A DNA stretch of 64,000 bases from Streptomyces camelliae. GTDB taxonomy: Bacteria > Actinomycetota > Actinomycetes > Streptomycetales > Streptomycetaceae. The first letter of the stretch is position 1. Each line of letters starts with the position of its first letter. The notes beneath the pieces are model-generated. The model was given only the letters and a program-made list of their open reading frames with translations. It was not told the origin of the DNA and did not search any database. Positions 46,129 to 54,078 of the stretch are shown here, one piece after another. The translations under genes were made by a program, and so were the position numbers. The stretch covers positions 5,580,001 through 5,644,000 of the forward strand of contig NZ_CP115300.1 in assembly GCF_027625935.1 (NCBI RefSeq), read 5' to 3'.

Positions 46129-47784
46129 GTGACTCCCATCCGCATACGGATCGGGCGCGGCGGAAAGGGGAGACTGTCCGCGCGGATCCTCGTCAGCCAG
46201 CTCGCCATCCTGGCGCTCACGGGCCTCATCGGCTTCGTCCTGTTCGCCTTCGCACAGCGCTCGGCGCTCGACCGCACCTACGAGGAGCGGGCCGTCGCCA
46301 TCGCCAAGACGACGGCCGCCGACCCGCAGATCCGGCGGGCCATGCAGGACGACGGGGGAGGCGCCGTGGTGCAGGCCGTCGCCGAGCGCATCCGGCAGTC
46401 GTCGGGGGCGTCGTACGTCGTGGTCATCGACCTGAACGGAATCCGCCACTCGCACCCCATCCCGCGGCTGATCGGTTCGCCGGTGACCGAGCCGGTCGTG
46501 GCGCGGGACGGCCGGCCGCACGTCGGCACCGACCAGGGCGCCACCGGGCGGTCCGCCAACGGCAGGGTCCCGCTGTACGGGCCGACGGGCGAACTGGTCG
46601 GCGAGGTGTCGGTGGGCATGCCGGAGAACGACGTCCTCGGCGAGCTCTGGCGCGAGCTGCCCACCTTCGCCCTGTATACGGCGATCGCCACCGCAATCGG
46701 TTCGGTGGCCGCGTTCCTGCTGGCCGGGCGGCTGAAGCGGACCACGTTCGGGCTTGAGCTGGAGGAGATCGCCGGGCTGCTGCAGGACCGTGAGGCGATG
46801 CTGCACGGCATCCGCGAGGGCGTCATCGCCTTCAACCCGGACGGCAGGATCAGCGTGGTGAACGACGAGGCGCGCCGACTGCTCGGCCTCGGCACCGCGC
46901 TCGGCAGCACCCTCGACCAGGTCCTGCCCGACGGACGGCTGCGCCGGGCCCTGGACGGCACCCTGACCGGCACCGACATCAGCGTGCTGACCGACGAGCA
47001 CTGCCTGGTCGTCAACCGGATGCCGGTGACCCTGCACGGGCGGGAGCTGGGCGCGGTGGTGACCGTCCGGGACCGCACCGAACTGGTCGGGCTCCTGCGG
47101 GAGCTGGACTCCGTACGCGGTCTGACGGACGCCCTTCGAGCACAGCAGCACGAGTTCACCAACCGGATGCACACGCTCGCCGGGCTGCTGGACATCGGGG
47201 CGTACGACGACGCGTACGAGGTGGCCGTGGAGTCAGCTGGCGCCGGGCAGGCGCTCACCGAGTCCGTGCGCAAGCGGATCGGCAACCCGCTGATGGTCGG
47301 TCTGGTCGTGGCCAAGACGACGGTGGCCGCCGAGCGCGGGGTGTGGGTCGAGCTGGACACCGGCTCGGCGCTGGGCGAGGACCCGCCGCATCTGCCCCGG
47401 CTGCTGACGATCGTCGGCAATCTGCTGGACAACGCGATCGACGCGGCGGGCGACGGACCGCCCCCGGCGGGCGGACGCGCGGTACGGCTCACGCTCACCG
47501 AGGACGAGCAGGCGACGACCGTACGGGTGGCCGACACCGGCCCCGGTGTCCCGCCCGGCGCCCGGGACTCGATCTTCGAGGACGGCTGGTCGACCCGCCC
47601 CGACCGGGGCACCGCCCGGCGCGGCCTGGGCCTGGCCCTGGTCCACCGCCTGGTGTCGCGGCACGGCGGCACGATCACCGTCAGCGAGGGGCCGGGCGCG
47701 GTCTTCACCGTACGACTGCCCCTGCCGGATCCTGTGACGACCGGGGGAAGGAAGACGCTGTCTGTGGGAGGAGGTGACCGCTGA
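46129..47784 (+). CDS. Sensor histidine kinase, CitA/DcuS family
   Basis: 551 residues from the GTG at 46129 (AAGAGG upstream). Two membrane helices (about 18-42 and 180-200) flank a ~135-residue extracytoplasmic PAS-like sensor domain (RIRQSSGASYVVVIDLNGIRHSHP). A cytoplasmic PAS domain (~215-320) and the kinase core follow, with the phospho-acceptor His341 in QQHEFTNRMH, N-box NLLDNAIDAA and G-boxes ADTGPGVP and RRGLGLALV. Family members sense C4-dicarboxylates or citrate. Stop and start overlap with the regulator gene (TGATGA) shows translational coupling. Divergent from the ABC operon. Confidence 0.92.
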   Translation: MTPIRIRIGRGGKGRLSARILVSQLAILALTGLIGFVLFAFAQRSALDRTYEERAVAIAKTTAADPQIRRAMQDDGGGAVVQAVAERIRQSSGASYVVVIDLNGIRHSHPIPRLIGSPVTEPVVARDGRPHVGTDQGATGRSANGRVPLYGPTGELVGEVSVGMPENDVLGELWRELPTFALYTAIATAIGSVAAFLLAGRLKRTTFGLELEEIAGLLQDREAMLHGIREGVIAFNPDGRISVVNDEARRLLGLGTALGSTLDQVLPDGRLRRALDGTLTGTDISVLTDEHCLVVNRMPVTLHGRELGAVVTVRDRTELVGLLRELDSVRGLTDALRAQQHEFTNRMHTLAGLLDIGAYDDAYEVAVESAGAGQALTESVRKRIGNPLMVGLVVAKTTVAAERGVWVELDTGSALGEDPPHLPRLLTIVGNLLDNAIDAAGDGPPPAGGRAVRLTLTEDEQATTVRVADTGPGVPPGARDSIFEDGWSTRPDRGTARRGLGLALVHRLVSRHGGTITVSEGPGAVFTVRLPLPDPVTTGGRKTLSVGGGDR

Positions 47785-48473
47785 TGATCCGCACCCTGGT
47801 CGTGGACGACGACTTCCGGGTCAGCCACATCCACTGCGACTACGTGTCCCGGGTCCGGGGGTACGAGGTGGTGGGCGAGGCGGCGAGCGTGGCCGACGCT
47901 CTCCAGGCGGTGCACGACCTGCGCCCCGACCTGCTGCTGCTCGACATCTTCCTGCCCGACGGCAGCGGACTGGACGTGCTGCGCCGGCTCACCGGGGACG
48001 CGGGTGGCGCCCGCCCCGACGCCTTCGTGATCACGGCGGACCGGGACATCGCCTCGGTCCGCACCGCCATGAAGCTCGGCGCGGTCGGCTATCTGGTCAA
48101 GCCCTTCGGCGCCGCCGACCTGGCGGAACGGCTCACCGCGTACCGCGAGCTCCAGCACCGCGTCGACACCCTCGGGGAGACCACGGAGACCGAACAGGCC
48201 GATGTGGACGCCCTGTTCAGCGCGGTACGGCCGCCCGCCGTGCCCCGGGTCCCGGCCAAGGGGCACTCGGCGCCCACGCTCGCCCTGGTCCAGCAGACGC
48301 TGCGCACCGCCCACCGCGATCTGTCCGCCGCCGAGGCCGCCGAACTGACCGGGGTCTCCCGGGCCACGGCCCAGCGCTACCTCTCCTACCTCGTCAAGGA
48401 AGGAACGGTCCGCCTGATCCTGCGCTACGGGGCGACGGGCCGGCCGGAGCACCGGTACCGCATCGCGTCCTGA
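47784..48473 (+). CDS. Response regulator, CitB/DcuR family
   Basis: 229 residues. The receiver domain has the acidic pocket VVDDD and phospho-acceptor Asp54 in LLLLDIFLPDG, and Lys in LVKPFGAADL. The C-terminal helix-turn-helix reads LSAAEAAELTGVSRATAQRYLSYLV, typical of the CitB class. It begins within the kinase stop codon. It probably activates the divergent ABC operon in response to the kinase ligand. Confidence 0.92.
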   Translation: MIRTLVVDDDFRVSHIHCDYVSRVRGYEVVGEAASVADALQAVHDLRPDLLLLDIFLPDGSGLDVLRRLTGDAGGARPDAFVITADRDIASVRTAMKLGAVGYLVKPFGAADLAERLTAYRELQHRVDTLGETTETEQADVDALFSAVRPPAVPRVPAKGHSAPTLALVQQTLRTAHRDLSAAEAAELTGVSRATAQRYLSYLVKEGTVRLILRYGATGRPEHRYRIAS

Positions 48474-48544
48474 GGCGGTCCCGGCTCCCCTCACGGGTCC
48501 GCCTCCCCGTGAGTGAGAGCAAAGTTCCTTCCCGGTCACCCACA

Positions 48545-48560
48545 GCCACAGCGCGGAAAC
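48545..48560 (+). promoter_or_regulatory. GlnR-like half-site pair upstream of narK
   Basis: GCCAC-N6-GAAAC fits the GlnR a/b half-site pattern gTnAc-N6-GaAAc with one mismatch, about 90 bp upstream of narK. In S. coelicolor narK is a GlnR-controlled nitrogen gene. Confidence 0.4.
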
Positions 48561-48588
48561 GCGCCCTCCCTACCTTCGGCCTCAGTCA

Positions 48589-48613
48589 GTCGTATAGCGG
48601 ACCGCCGTATGAC
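48589..48613. promoter_or_regulatory. Imperfect 25-bp inverted repeat upstream of narK
   Basis: Arms of 12 bp (8 of 12 matched) around a central A, containing GTATAGCGG / CCGCCGTATGAC. It lies 39 bp upstream of the narK ATG. Candidate binding site for NnaR, encoded downstream, or another nitrogen regulator. Confidence 0.4.
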
Positions 48614-48651
48614 CTAGGCAGACCGAGCAGCCGGAGCCCCGTGGAGGCGTG

Positions 48652-50022
48652 ATGACAGCCCCAGCCGTACCCCGTCGCAGTGGCCGCTGGATCGAGCAGT
48701 GGGATCCGGAGGACGAGGGATTCTGGAAGGCGACCGGTGAGAAGATCGCCCGCCGCAACCTGTGGTTCTCGGTGCTGTCGGAGCACATCGGCTTCTCGGT
48801 CTGGACCCTGTGGTCCGTCCTGGTCCTCTTCATGGGCCCGAAGTACGGCCTGACCCCCGCCGACAAGTTCCTGCTGACCTCGATGGTCACGCTGGTCGGC
48901 GCCGTGGTCCGGGTCCCGTACACCTTCGCGGTGGCGGTGTTCGGCGGCCGTAACTGGACGATCATCTCGGCGAGCCTGCTGCTGGTGCCGACGGTGGCCG
49001 CGTACGCGGTGATGAAGCCGGGCACGTCCTTCAACACGTTCCTGCTGATCGGTCTCCTCGCGGGCATCGGCGGCGGCAACTTCGCCTCCTCCATGACCAA
49101 CATCAACGCCTTCTTCCCGCTGAAGAAGAAGGGCTGGGCGCTGGGCCTGAACGCGGGCGGCGGCAACATCGGCGTGCCGGTCATCCAGCTGGTGGCGCTG
49201 GCGATCATCGGCGCGAACGGCGGCCCGAGGCTGCTGCTGGGGATCTACATCCCGCTGATCGTGGTGGCCGCCGTACTGGCCTCGGTGTTCATGGACAACC
49301 TGTCGTCGGTGAAGAACGACACCGGCGCGGCGAAGGACGCGGCGAAGGACGCCCACACCTGGATCATGTCCTTCCTCTACATCGGCACGTTCGGCTCGTT
49401 CATCGGCTACAGCTTCGCCTTCGGCCAGGTGCTGACGAACCAGTTCGGCCGCACCCCGCTCCAGGCGGCGTACCTCACCTTCATCGGCCCGCTGCTCGGT
49501 TCGCTCATCCGCCCGGTCGGCGGCTGGCTGGCCGACCGCTACGGCGGTGCCCGCATCACGCTGTGGAACTACGTGGGCATGGCGGCGGCGACGGCGATCC
49601 TGGTCGTCGCGAGCATGCAGAAGTCCCTGCCGCTGTTCGTGAGCGTCTTCGTGGTGCTGTTCGTCCTGAGCGGTCTGGGCAACGGCTCGACGTACAAGAT
49701 GATCCCCGGCATCTTCCAGACGAAGGCGCTGGCCAAGGGGCTGGAAGGGGAGGAGGCGGTGTCCTACGGCCGCCGCCTGTCCGGTGCCTCGATGGGCCTG
49801 ATCGGCGCGGTGGGCGCGCTGGGCGGCGTCGGCATCAACATGGCCTTCCGCCAGTCCTTCCTCTCCTACGGCTCGGGGACGGGCGCGTTCGTCGCCTTCC
49901 TCGCCTTCTACGGCGTCTGCTTCGCGCTGACGTGGGCCGTATACCTTCGCCGTCCGGCGGGGCAGGCTGTAACGGAGGCGACTGCGGAGACAAAGCCGCA
50001 GCTCAGCTACGCGGAAGTGTGA
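48652..50022 (+). CDS. narK: Nitrate/nitrite transporter NarK
   Basis: 456 residues from the ATG at 48652 (GGAGG five bases upstream; a GTG at 48649 is too close to it). Twelve membrane helices of the MFS nitrate-nitrite porter family; LNAGGGNIGVPVIQ is the first nitrate-signature region, and GGWLADRYGGARI is the motif A loop of the second half. It imports nitrate or exports nitrite. nnaR follows 104 bp downstream. The S. coelicolor narK is under GlnR/NnaR control. Confidence 0.92.
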   Translation: MTAPAVPRRSGRWIEQWDPEDEGFWKATGEKIARRNLWFSVLSEHIGFSVWTLWSVLVLFMGPKYGLTPADKFLLTSMVTLVGAVVRVPYTFAVAVFGGRNWTIISASLLLVPTVAAYAVMKPGTSFNTFLLIGLLAGIGGGNFASSMTNINAFFPLKKKGWALGLNAGGGNIGVPVIQLVALAIIGANGGPRLLLGIYIPLIVVAAVLASVFMDNLSSVKNDTGAAKDAAKDAHTWIMSFLYIGTFGSFIGYSFAFGQVLTNQFGRTPLQAAYLTFIGPLLGSLIRPVGGWLADRYGGARITLWNYVGMAAATAILVVASMQKSLPLFVSVFVVLFVLSGLGNGSTYKMIPGIFQTKALAKGLEGEEAVSYGRRLSGASMGLIGAVGALGGVGINMAFRQSFLSYGSGTGAFVAFLAFYGVCFALTWAVYLRRPAGQAVTEATAETKPQLSYAEV

Positions 50023-50023
50023 C

Positions 50024-50061
50024 GTAACACCGGTGCAATGAAGTCGAACCGAGCCTGTCAC
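50024..50061 (+). promoter_or_regulatory. GlnR-like box in the narK-nnaR gap
   Basis: GTAAC, GCAAT, GAACC and GTCAC occur at exact 6-bp spacings, matching the four-part GlnR box arrangement, with the first element perfect and the others partial. nnaR of S. coelicolor is a reported GlnR target. The same stretch overlaps a hairpin (50051-50078). Confidence 0.45.
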
Positions 50062-50078
50062 GCGCTGTTGACAGGCTC
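50051..50078 (+). terminator. Hairpin between narK and nnaR
   Basis: A perfect 10-bp stem (50051-50060 with 50069-50078) with an 8-nt loop, 28 bases past the narK stop. It could terminate narK transcripts or regulate read-through into nnaR. Confidence 0.6.
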
Positions 50079-50126
50079 GGTATACCGGTCAGACGGGGCG
50101 TGCCGGTCAGCAAGGAGAGCCGAGCC

Positions 50127-51278
50127 ATGTACGACGAAGAGCAGCACCCGGAGCACGGTCCGCTCGCGGGCTTCACCGTGGGCGTCACCGCCGCGCGCCG
50201 GGCCGAGGAGCTGGGCGCCCTGCTCCAGCGGCGCGGGGCCGCCGTGCTGCACGCGCCCGCCCTGCGGATCGTGCCGCTCGCCGACGACGGGGAGCTCCTC
50301 GCCTCGACGAAGGAGATCATCGACCAGGTCCCGGACGTGGTCGTGGCCACGACGGCCATCGGCTTCAGGGGCTGGGTGGAGGCGGCGGAGGGCTGGGGCC
50401 TGGGCGACCCGCTGCTCGACCGGCTCCGCGAGGCGGAACTGCTGGCGCGGGGCCCGAAGGTCAAGGGCGCGATTCGCGCCGCGGGCCTGACGGAGGAGTG
50501 GTCCCCGTCCTCGGAGTCCATGGCGGAGGTCCTGGACCGCCTGCTGGAGGAGGGCGTGGAGGGCCGCCGTATCGCGGTGCAACTGCACGGCGAGCCCCTG
50601 CCGGGCTTCGTCGAGTCACTCCGGGCCGGTGGAGCGGAGGTCCTCCCGGTGCCGGTGTACCGCTGGATGCCACCGGAGGACACGACCCCGCTGGACCGCC
50701 TGCTGGACGCGACGGTGGCACGCTCGGTGGACGCCCTGACCTTCACGAGCGCCCCGGCGGCAGCGTCGCTTCTGTCGCGGGCGGAGGACAGGCGCCTGCT
50801 GCCGGAGCTGCTCTCGGCCCTCTCCCACGACGTCCTGCCGGCCTGCGTGGGCCCGGTGACGGCACTGCCCTTGCAGGCGCACGGCCTGGACACGGTCCAA
50901 CCGGAACGCTTCCGCCTGGGCCCGCTGGTGCAACTGCTCTGCCAGGAACTCCCGGGCAGGGCGAGGGCACTGCCGATCGCCGGACACCGGGTGGAGATCC
51001 GGGGCCACGCCGTCCTGGTCGACGGCGACCTCAAGCCGGTCCCCCCGGCGGGGATGTCTCTGCTGCGCGCTCTGGCCCGCCGCCCGGGGTGGGTGGTGCC
51101 GAGGTCGGACCTGCTGCGGGCGCTGCCGGGCGCGGGGCGAGATGAGCATGCGGTGGAGACGGCGATGGCTCGTCTCCGTACGGCTCTGGGGGCGCCGAAG
51201 CTGATCCAGACGGTGGTGAAGCGGGGGTATCGGCTGGCGTTGGATCCGGCGGCGGATGCGAAGTACGCGGACGCCTGA
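50127..51278 (+). CDS. nnaR: NnaR: HemD-like domain fused to winged-helix DNA-binding domain
   Basis: 383 residues from the ATG at 50127 (AAGGAG nine bases upstream). Residues ~10-270 are a uroporphyrinogen-III synthase fold (FTVGVTAARRAEEL ... VDALTFTSAPAAASLL). Residues ~290-375 are a winged helix of the OmpR/Trans_reg_C kind (LVDGDLKPVPPAGMSLLRALARRPG ... QTVVKRGYRLAL). This fusion is the NnaR protein reported as a GlnR partner activating nitrate/nitrite genes in S. coelicolor. Whether the HemD part makes uroporphyrinogen or senses a tetrapyrrole (nitrite reductase uses siroheme) is not settled by sequence. Confidence 0.9.
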   Translation: MYDEEQHPEHGPLAGFTVGVTAARRAEELGALLQRRGAAVLHAPALRIVPLADDGELLASTKEIIDQVPDVVVATTAIGFRGWVEAAEGWGLGDPLLDRLREAELLARGPKVKGAIRAAGLTEEWSPSSESMAEVLDRLLEEGVEGRRIAVQLHGEPLPGFVESLRAGGAEVLPVPVYRWMPPEDTTPLDRLLDATVARSVDALTFTSAPAAASLLSRAEDRRLLPELLSALSHDVLPACVGPVTALPLQAHGLDTVQPERFRLGPLVQLLCQELPGRARALPIAGHRVEIRGHAVLVDGDLKPVPPAGMSLLRALARRPGWVVPRSDLLRALPGAGRDEHAVETAMARLRTALGAPKLIQTVVKRGYRLALDPAADAKYADA

Positions 51279-51474
51279 GCCGCTCGATTTCCACTTGGGC
51301 CTGCCAGTAGGTGAGCCAGTACTGGAGATGGCCGATCTTTCCGTCCTGGAGAGCGGCCCCCAGAGCTTGCTCCTTGTGCCGTTCCATTTCGCCCAGTCGG
51401 TATGGGGCGATGCGCGCCAGCGCGATGCGAACGGCCGCCGGAGTGAGCAGGGCTGTGCCATGGTCGTCATGCAA
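51279..51474 (-). pseudogene. Truncated small hypothetical gene downstream of the ATPase
   Basis: From a possible TTG at 51474 the frame encodes HDDHGTALLTPAAVRIALAR then IAPYRLGEMERHKEQALG and QYWLTYWQAQVEIERL, a strongly protein-like, Trp/Tyr-containing sequence. It resembles small actinobacterial proteins often encoded beside ATPase/XRE/DUF397 sets, but those continue for another ~50 residues. Here the frame runs into Pro-rich antisense of nnaR (stop at 51031), so the C-terminal half seems lost. It overlaps the ATPase stop by eight bases. Family assignment is from memory. Confidence 0.4.
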
Positions 51475-51943
51475 AGGCCTGCCGTGCCCCTTCGGCCCGC
51501 CGCGCGCCCACCTCGAACCACAGCAACTTCCCCGCGCCCCGGTCCAGCCGACTGTCGCCGATGCGGAGGCCACCCCAGCAGTCCGCGTATTCCTGTACGA
51601 GCCCCAGCCCACGTCCTTGTTCGGCTTCCGCCGGGACGGGTGAGACAAAGTCCGACGGCGGCTCACCGAAAGGGGCGGGGATGCGCGGGTGACTGTCCCA
51701 CACCCCGACCCGAATCCGCCCGCAGGCGAGAGCGGTGAGCCGTAGCGAGGCGGGGCCGCTGGTGTGCCGGTAGGCGTTCGTGACCAGCTCCGATGCCAAC
51801 AGCTCGACGGCGTCGACGACTTTGGGTCTGCCGTGTCCGCTGAGTACTGCCCGTACGGTCATACGTGCGACACGTGCCGCGCGGGGATCATGGGGCAGGC
51901 GAAGGGCGTACACCCAGGTGTCGGGCAGGGATACGGTGCCCAT
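51467..51943 (-). CDS. ATP-binding protein, anti-sigma regulatory-factor fold
   Basis: 158 residues. A histidine-kinase-like ATPase (HATPase_c_2) with N-box ELLASELVTNAYRHTSG and G-box VWDSHPRIP ... GRGLGLVQEYAD. Streptomyces encodes dozens of these; some act as anti-sigma factors, and many sit beside XRE/DUF5753 and DUF397 genes as here. Divergent from the XRE gene across 228 bp containing two inverted repeats. Confidence 0.85.
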   Translation of the reverse strand: MGTVSLPDTWVYALRLPHDPRAARVARMTVRAVLSGHGRPKVVDAVELLASELVTNAYRHTSGPASLRLTALACGRIRVGVWDSHPRIPAPFGEPPSDFVSPVPAEAEQGRGLGLVQEYADCWGGLRIGDSRLDRGAGKLLWFEVGARRAEGARQAFA

Positions 51944-52077
51944 GAAAACCTCCGACGAGAGAAGGGACTTCGGGCTCGCTCAACCATCTCCACCGGCGGT
52001 GGCTTTGCCTGGGGAGGTGCGCTTCCGGCTTGGGGGTGGGGGGAGTTGGGCGGTGTGCTGTGTACGCTAGCGCAGCG

Positions 52078-52093
52078 CTGAGATACTTCTCAG
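52078..52093. promoter_or_regulatory. Inverted repeat upstream of the XRE gene (site 1)
   Basis: CTGAGA-TACT-TCTCAG, a perfect 6-bp inverted repeat in the divergent ATPase/XRE region. Candidate operator. Confidence 0.4.
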
Positions 52094-52119
52094 TGGATCG
52101 AGAGAATTTCATCAGTGAT

Positions 52120-52135
52120 TACCTCATGTGAGGTA
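52120..52135. promoter_or_regulatory. Inverted repeat upstream of the XRE gene (site 2)
   Basis: TACCTCA-TG-TGAGGTA, a perfect 7-bp inverted repeat 37 bp upstream of the GTG. Candidate autoregulatory site for the XRE protein. Confidence 0.5.
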
Positions 52136-52171
52136 CACCCAGGGTCGAGTCGGTGACTGGAAGGAGGCCCA

Positions 52172-53023
52172 GTGCCACCCAGCGGCAATCCCACCCTGCG
52201 TTCCCGGCGGTTGGGCGCTGAGCTGCGAAAGCTTCGTGAGCGAGCAGGCCTCACAGCCACTGGCGCCGCCGCCCGGCTCGGCGTCAACCAGGGACGCGTC
52301 AGCATGATCGAGACCGGGCGCAGTCCCCTGAGCGCCGACCGTGTCCGCTCACTTGCACGCGCCTACGATTGCAGCGATGTCGGCCTGGTCGATGCCCTTG
52401 CCGCGATGACCCAGCGCCCAGCGCATGGCTGGTGGGACAGTTACCGCGACTATCTGCCCGTCGGCCTGATTGACTTGGCCGAGCTGGAGTACCACGCGAC
52501 AGCGCTGCGTGTTGCCCTGGTCATCCACATCCCGGCCCTGCTTCAGACAACCGATCACGCGCGTGCCCTCTTCAAGGAGGCGGTACCCGCGCTACGGCAG
52601 TACGAGATCGAGCACCGGGTGAGTCACCGGATCAAGCGGCAAGAAATCCTCCACCGCGATAACCCACCTCCGTACACGGCGGTGATCCACGAGTGCGCGC
52701 TGCACATGGGTTACGGCGGCCCCGAAATTGTGCGTGCCCAACTTCACCACCTCGTGGAGATGAGCGAGTTGGACCACGTGACCGTGCGGGTCATCCCGTT
52801 CGGCAAGGGCTCCTTTCCCGGCACGGGACAGTCCATCGACTATCTGGCCGGGTCGGTGCCGCAGCTCGACACCGTCCAGTTGGATGCCCACCATGGCTGC
52901 GAGTTCCTCGATGCCGAAGCCCAGTTGGAAAAGTACCGGCTCGTTCTCGACCGCATGGAGGACAACGCCCTGAAGCCCGCAGAGTCCCGTGACCTGATCC
53001 GCCGCATCGCGCAAAGCATCTGA
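52172..53023 (+). CDS. XRE-family regulator with DUF5753 domain (Scr1-like)
   Basis: 283 residues from the GTG at 52172 (AAGGAGG five bases upstream). The N-terminal helix-turn-helix (RAGLTATGAAARLGVNQGRV) is followed by the DUF5753 domain (~95-280), with GWWDSYRDYLP, EYHATALRVALVIHIPALLQT and VRVIPFGKGSFPG. Such proteins pair with a DUF397 protein encoded directly downstream, and commonly sit beside an anti-sigma-like ATPase. The role is thought to be regulatory, possibly toxin-antitoxin-like. A ~140-bp segment of this gene (52271-52411) recurs degenerated at 55631-55770. Confidence 0.88.
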   Translation: MPPSGNPTLRSRRLGAELRKLRERAGLTATGAAARLGVNQGRVSMIETGRSPLSADRVRSLARAYDCSDVGLVDALAAMTQRPAHGWWDSYRDYLPVGLIDLAELEYHATALRVALVIHIPALLQTTDHARALFKEAVPALRQYEIEHRVSHRIKRQEILHRDNPPPYTAVIHECALHMGYGGPEIVRAQLHHLVEMSELDHVTVRVIPFGKGSFPGTGQSIDYLAGSVPQLDTVQLDAHHGCEFLDAEAQLEKYRLVLDRMEDNALKPAESRDLIRRIAQSI

Positions 53024-53030
53024 GGTACCC

Positions 53031-53222
53031 GTGCCCGAACTCCACTGGAAAAAGTCCAGCTGCAGCCCCGACGCCTCCAACTGCGTGGAAGTGGCCCCCA
53101 CCGCCACCACCATCCACATCCGCGACTCCAAAACCCCCACCACCCCCCACCTCACCGTCACCCCCTCCACCTGGGCGGACTTCCTCCGGTACGCGGAAAC
53201 CCACTTCAGGGAAGAGGGGTGA
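53031..53222 (+). CDS. DUF397 protein
   Basis: 63 residues from a GTG. WKKSSCSPDASNCVEVAP, IHIRDSKTP and WADFLRYA are the DUF397 signatures. The partner of the XRE/DUF5753 protein, seven bases downstream of it. Its last codons form the left arm of the terminator hairpin. Confidence 0.9.
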   Translation: MPELHWKKSSCSPDASNCVEVAPTATTIHIRDSKTPTTPHLTVTPSTWADFLRYAETHFREEG

Positions 53223-53241
53223 CCCTCTTTCCCGAAGTGGG
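53200..53241. terminator. Long hairpin at the end of DUF397
   Basis: A 19-bp stem with one mismatch (53200-53218 with 53223-53241) enclosing the DUF397 stop codon. It also faces the convergent DUF899 gene. Confidence 0.75.
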
Positions 53242-53273
53242 CGGCCGTCGGTCGTGATGGTCAGGAGCCTGGC

Positions 53274-54041
53274 TCACTCCTCGTCGTACTCATCGTGCCG
53301 CCTCCACCACACGCCCTTCTCGTTGCGGCCAAGGGGAGCGCGGTCGAGCCATTGGTACATGCCCCAGAGGGCGTCCAGTCCGCGGGCGTAGGACGAGTAG
53401 GTGTGGTAGACCGTGCCGTCCTCCAGCACGAACGCGCTCATGCCGGGGCCCTCTCGGCGGTAGGTCTCCCAGTCCGTGCCGACCATCGACTCGCTGAAGG
53501 TGTCGTGGGAGGTCTTCTCCTCGGGCGTTGCCGGACGCAGGTCCTGCTCGCCGAAGTTGTACGCGACGACTCCCGCTTCCCACTCCTCCTTGGTGTGTGC
53601 CACCCCGAAGTCGAAGTTGAAGTCGCTGCCGTGGGACGACGCCCAGGGGAAGGTCCAGCCCATCCGCTCCCGGTACGCGTGGAGCTTGGCGAGCGGGGCA
53701 CGTGACACCGCCCAGAACATGACGTCGTGGTGGGCGAGATGGGTCACGGTGTCGTTGAAGCCGTCGGCGATCGCCGAGCAGGACGGGCATCCGGCGGTGT
53801 AGTCGGGGCCGAACATGAAGTGGTAGACGAGGAGCTGAGAGCGGCCCTGGAACAGGTCGGCGAGCGACGCCGTACCCTCCTCGGTCTCGAAGCGGTAGTC
53901 CTTGTCGACCCGGACCCAGGGCAGTTCCTGCCGACGCCGGGCCAGCTCGTCGCTGCGCCGGGTCAGCTCCTTCTCCGCGTCGAGCAGTTCCAGCCGCGCG
54001 GCGAGCCACTCCTCGCGTGTTCCTGTCTTGTGACTGGTCAT
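53274..54041 (-). CDS. DUF899 thioredoxin-like protein
   Basis: 255 residues. YHFMFGPDYTAGCPSCSAIADGFN carries the CPSC motif of this family, and WVRVDKDYRFETEEG and WASSHGSDFNFDFGV are other family blocks. The fold is thioredoxin-like, so a redox or peroxidase-like role is possible, but no reaction is established. It is the last gene of a four-gene operon starting with the SRPBCC gene; Streptomyces often places DUF899 in such ArsR/SRPBCC clusters. Confidence 0.85.
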   Translation of the reverse strand: MTSHKTGTREEWLAARLELLDAEKELTRRSDELARRRQELPWVRVDKDYRFETEEGTASLADLFQGRSQLLVYHFMFGPDYTAGCPSCSAIADGFNDTVTHLAHHDVMFWAVSRAPLAKLHAYRERMGWTFPWASSHGSDFNFDFGVAHTKEEWEAGVVAYNFGEQDLRPATPEEKTSHDTFSESMVGTDWETYRREGPGMSAFVLEDGTVYHTYSSYARGLDALWGMYQWLDRAPLGRNEKGVWWRRHDEYDEE

Positions 54042-54078
54042 GGCCTGTCTCCGTCTCTTGGTCTCTTGCTTCGCGTCG

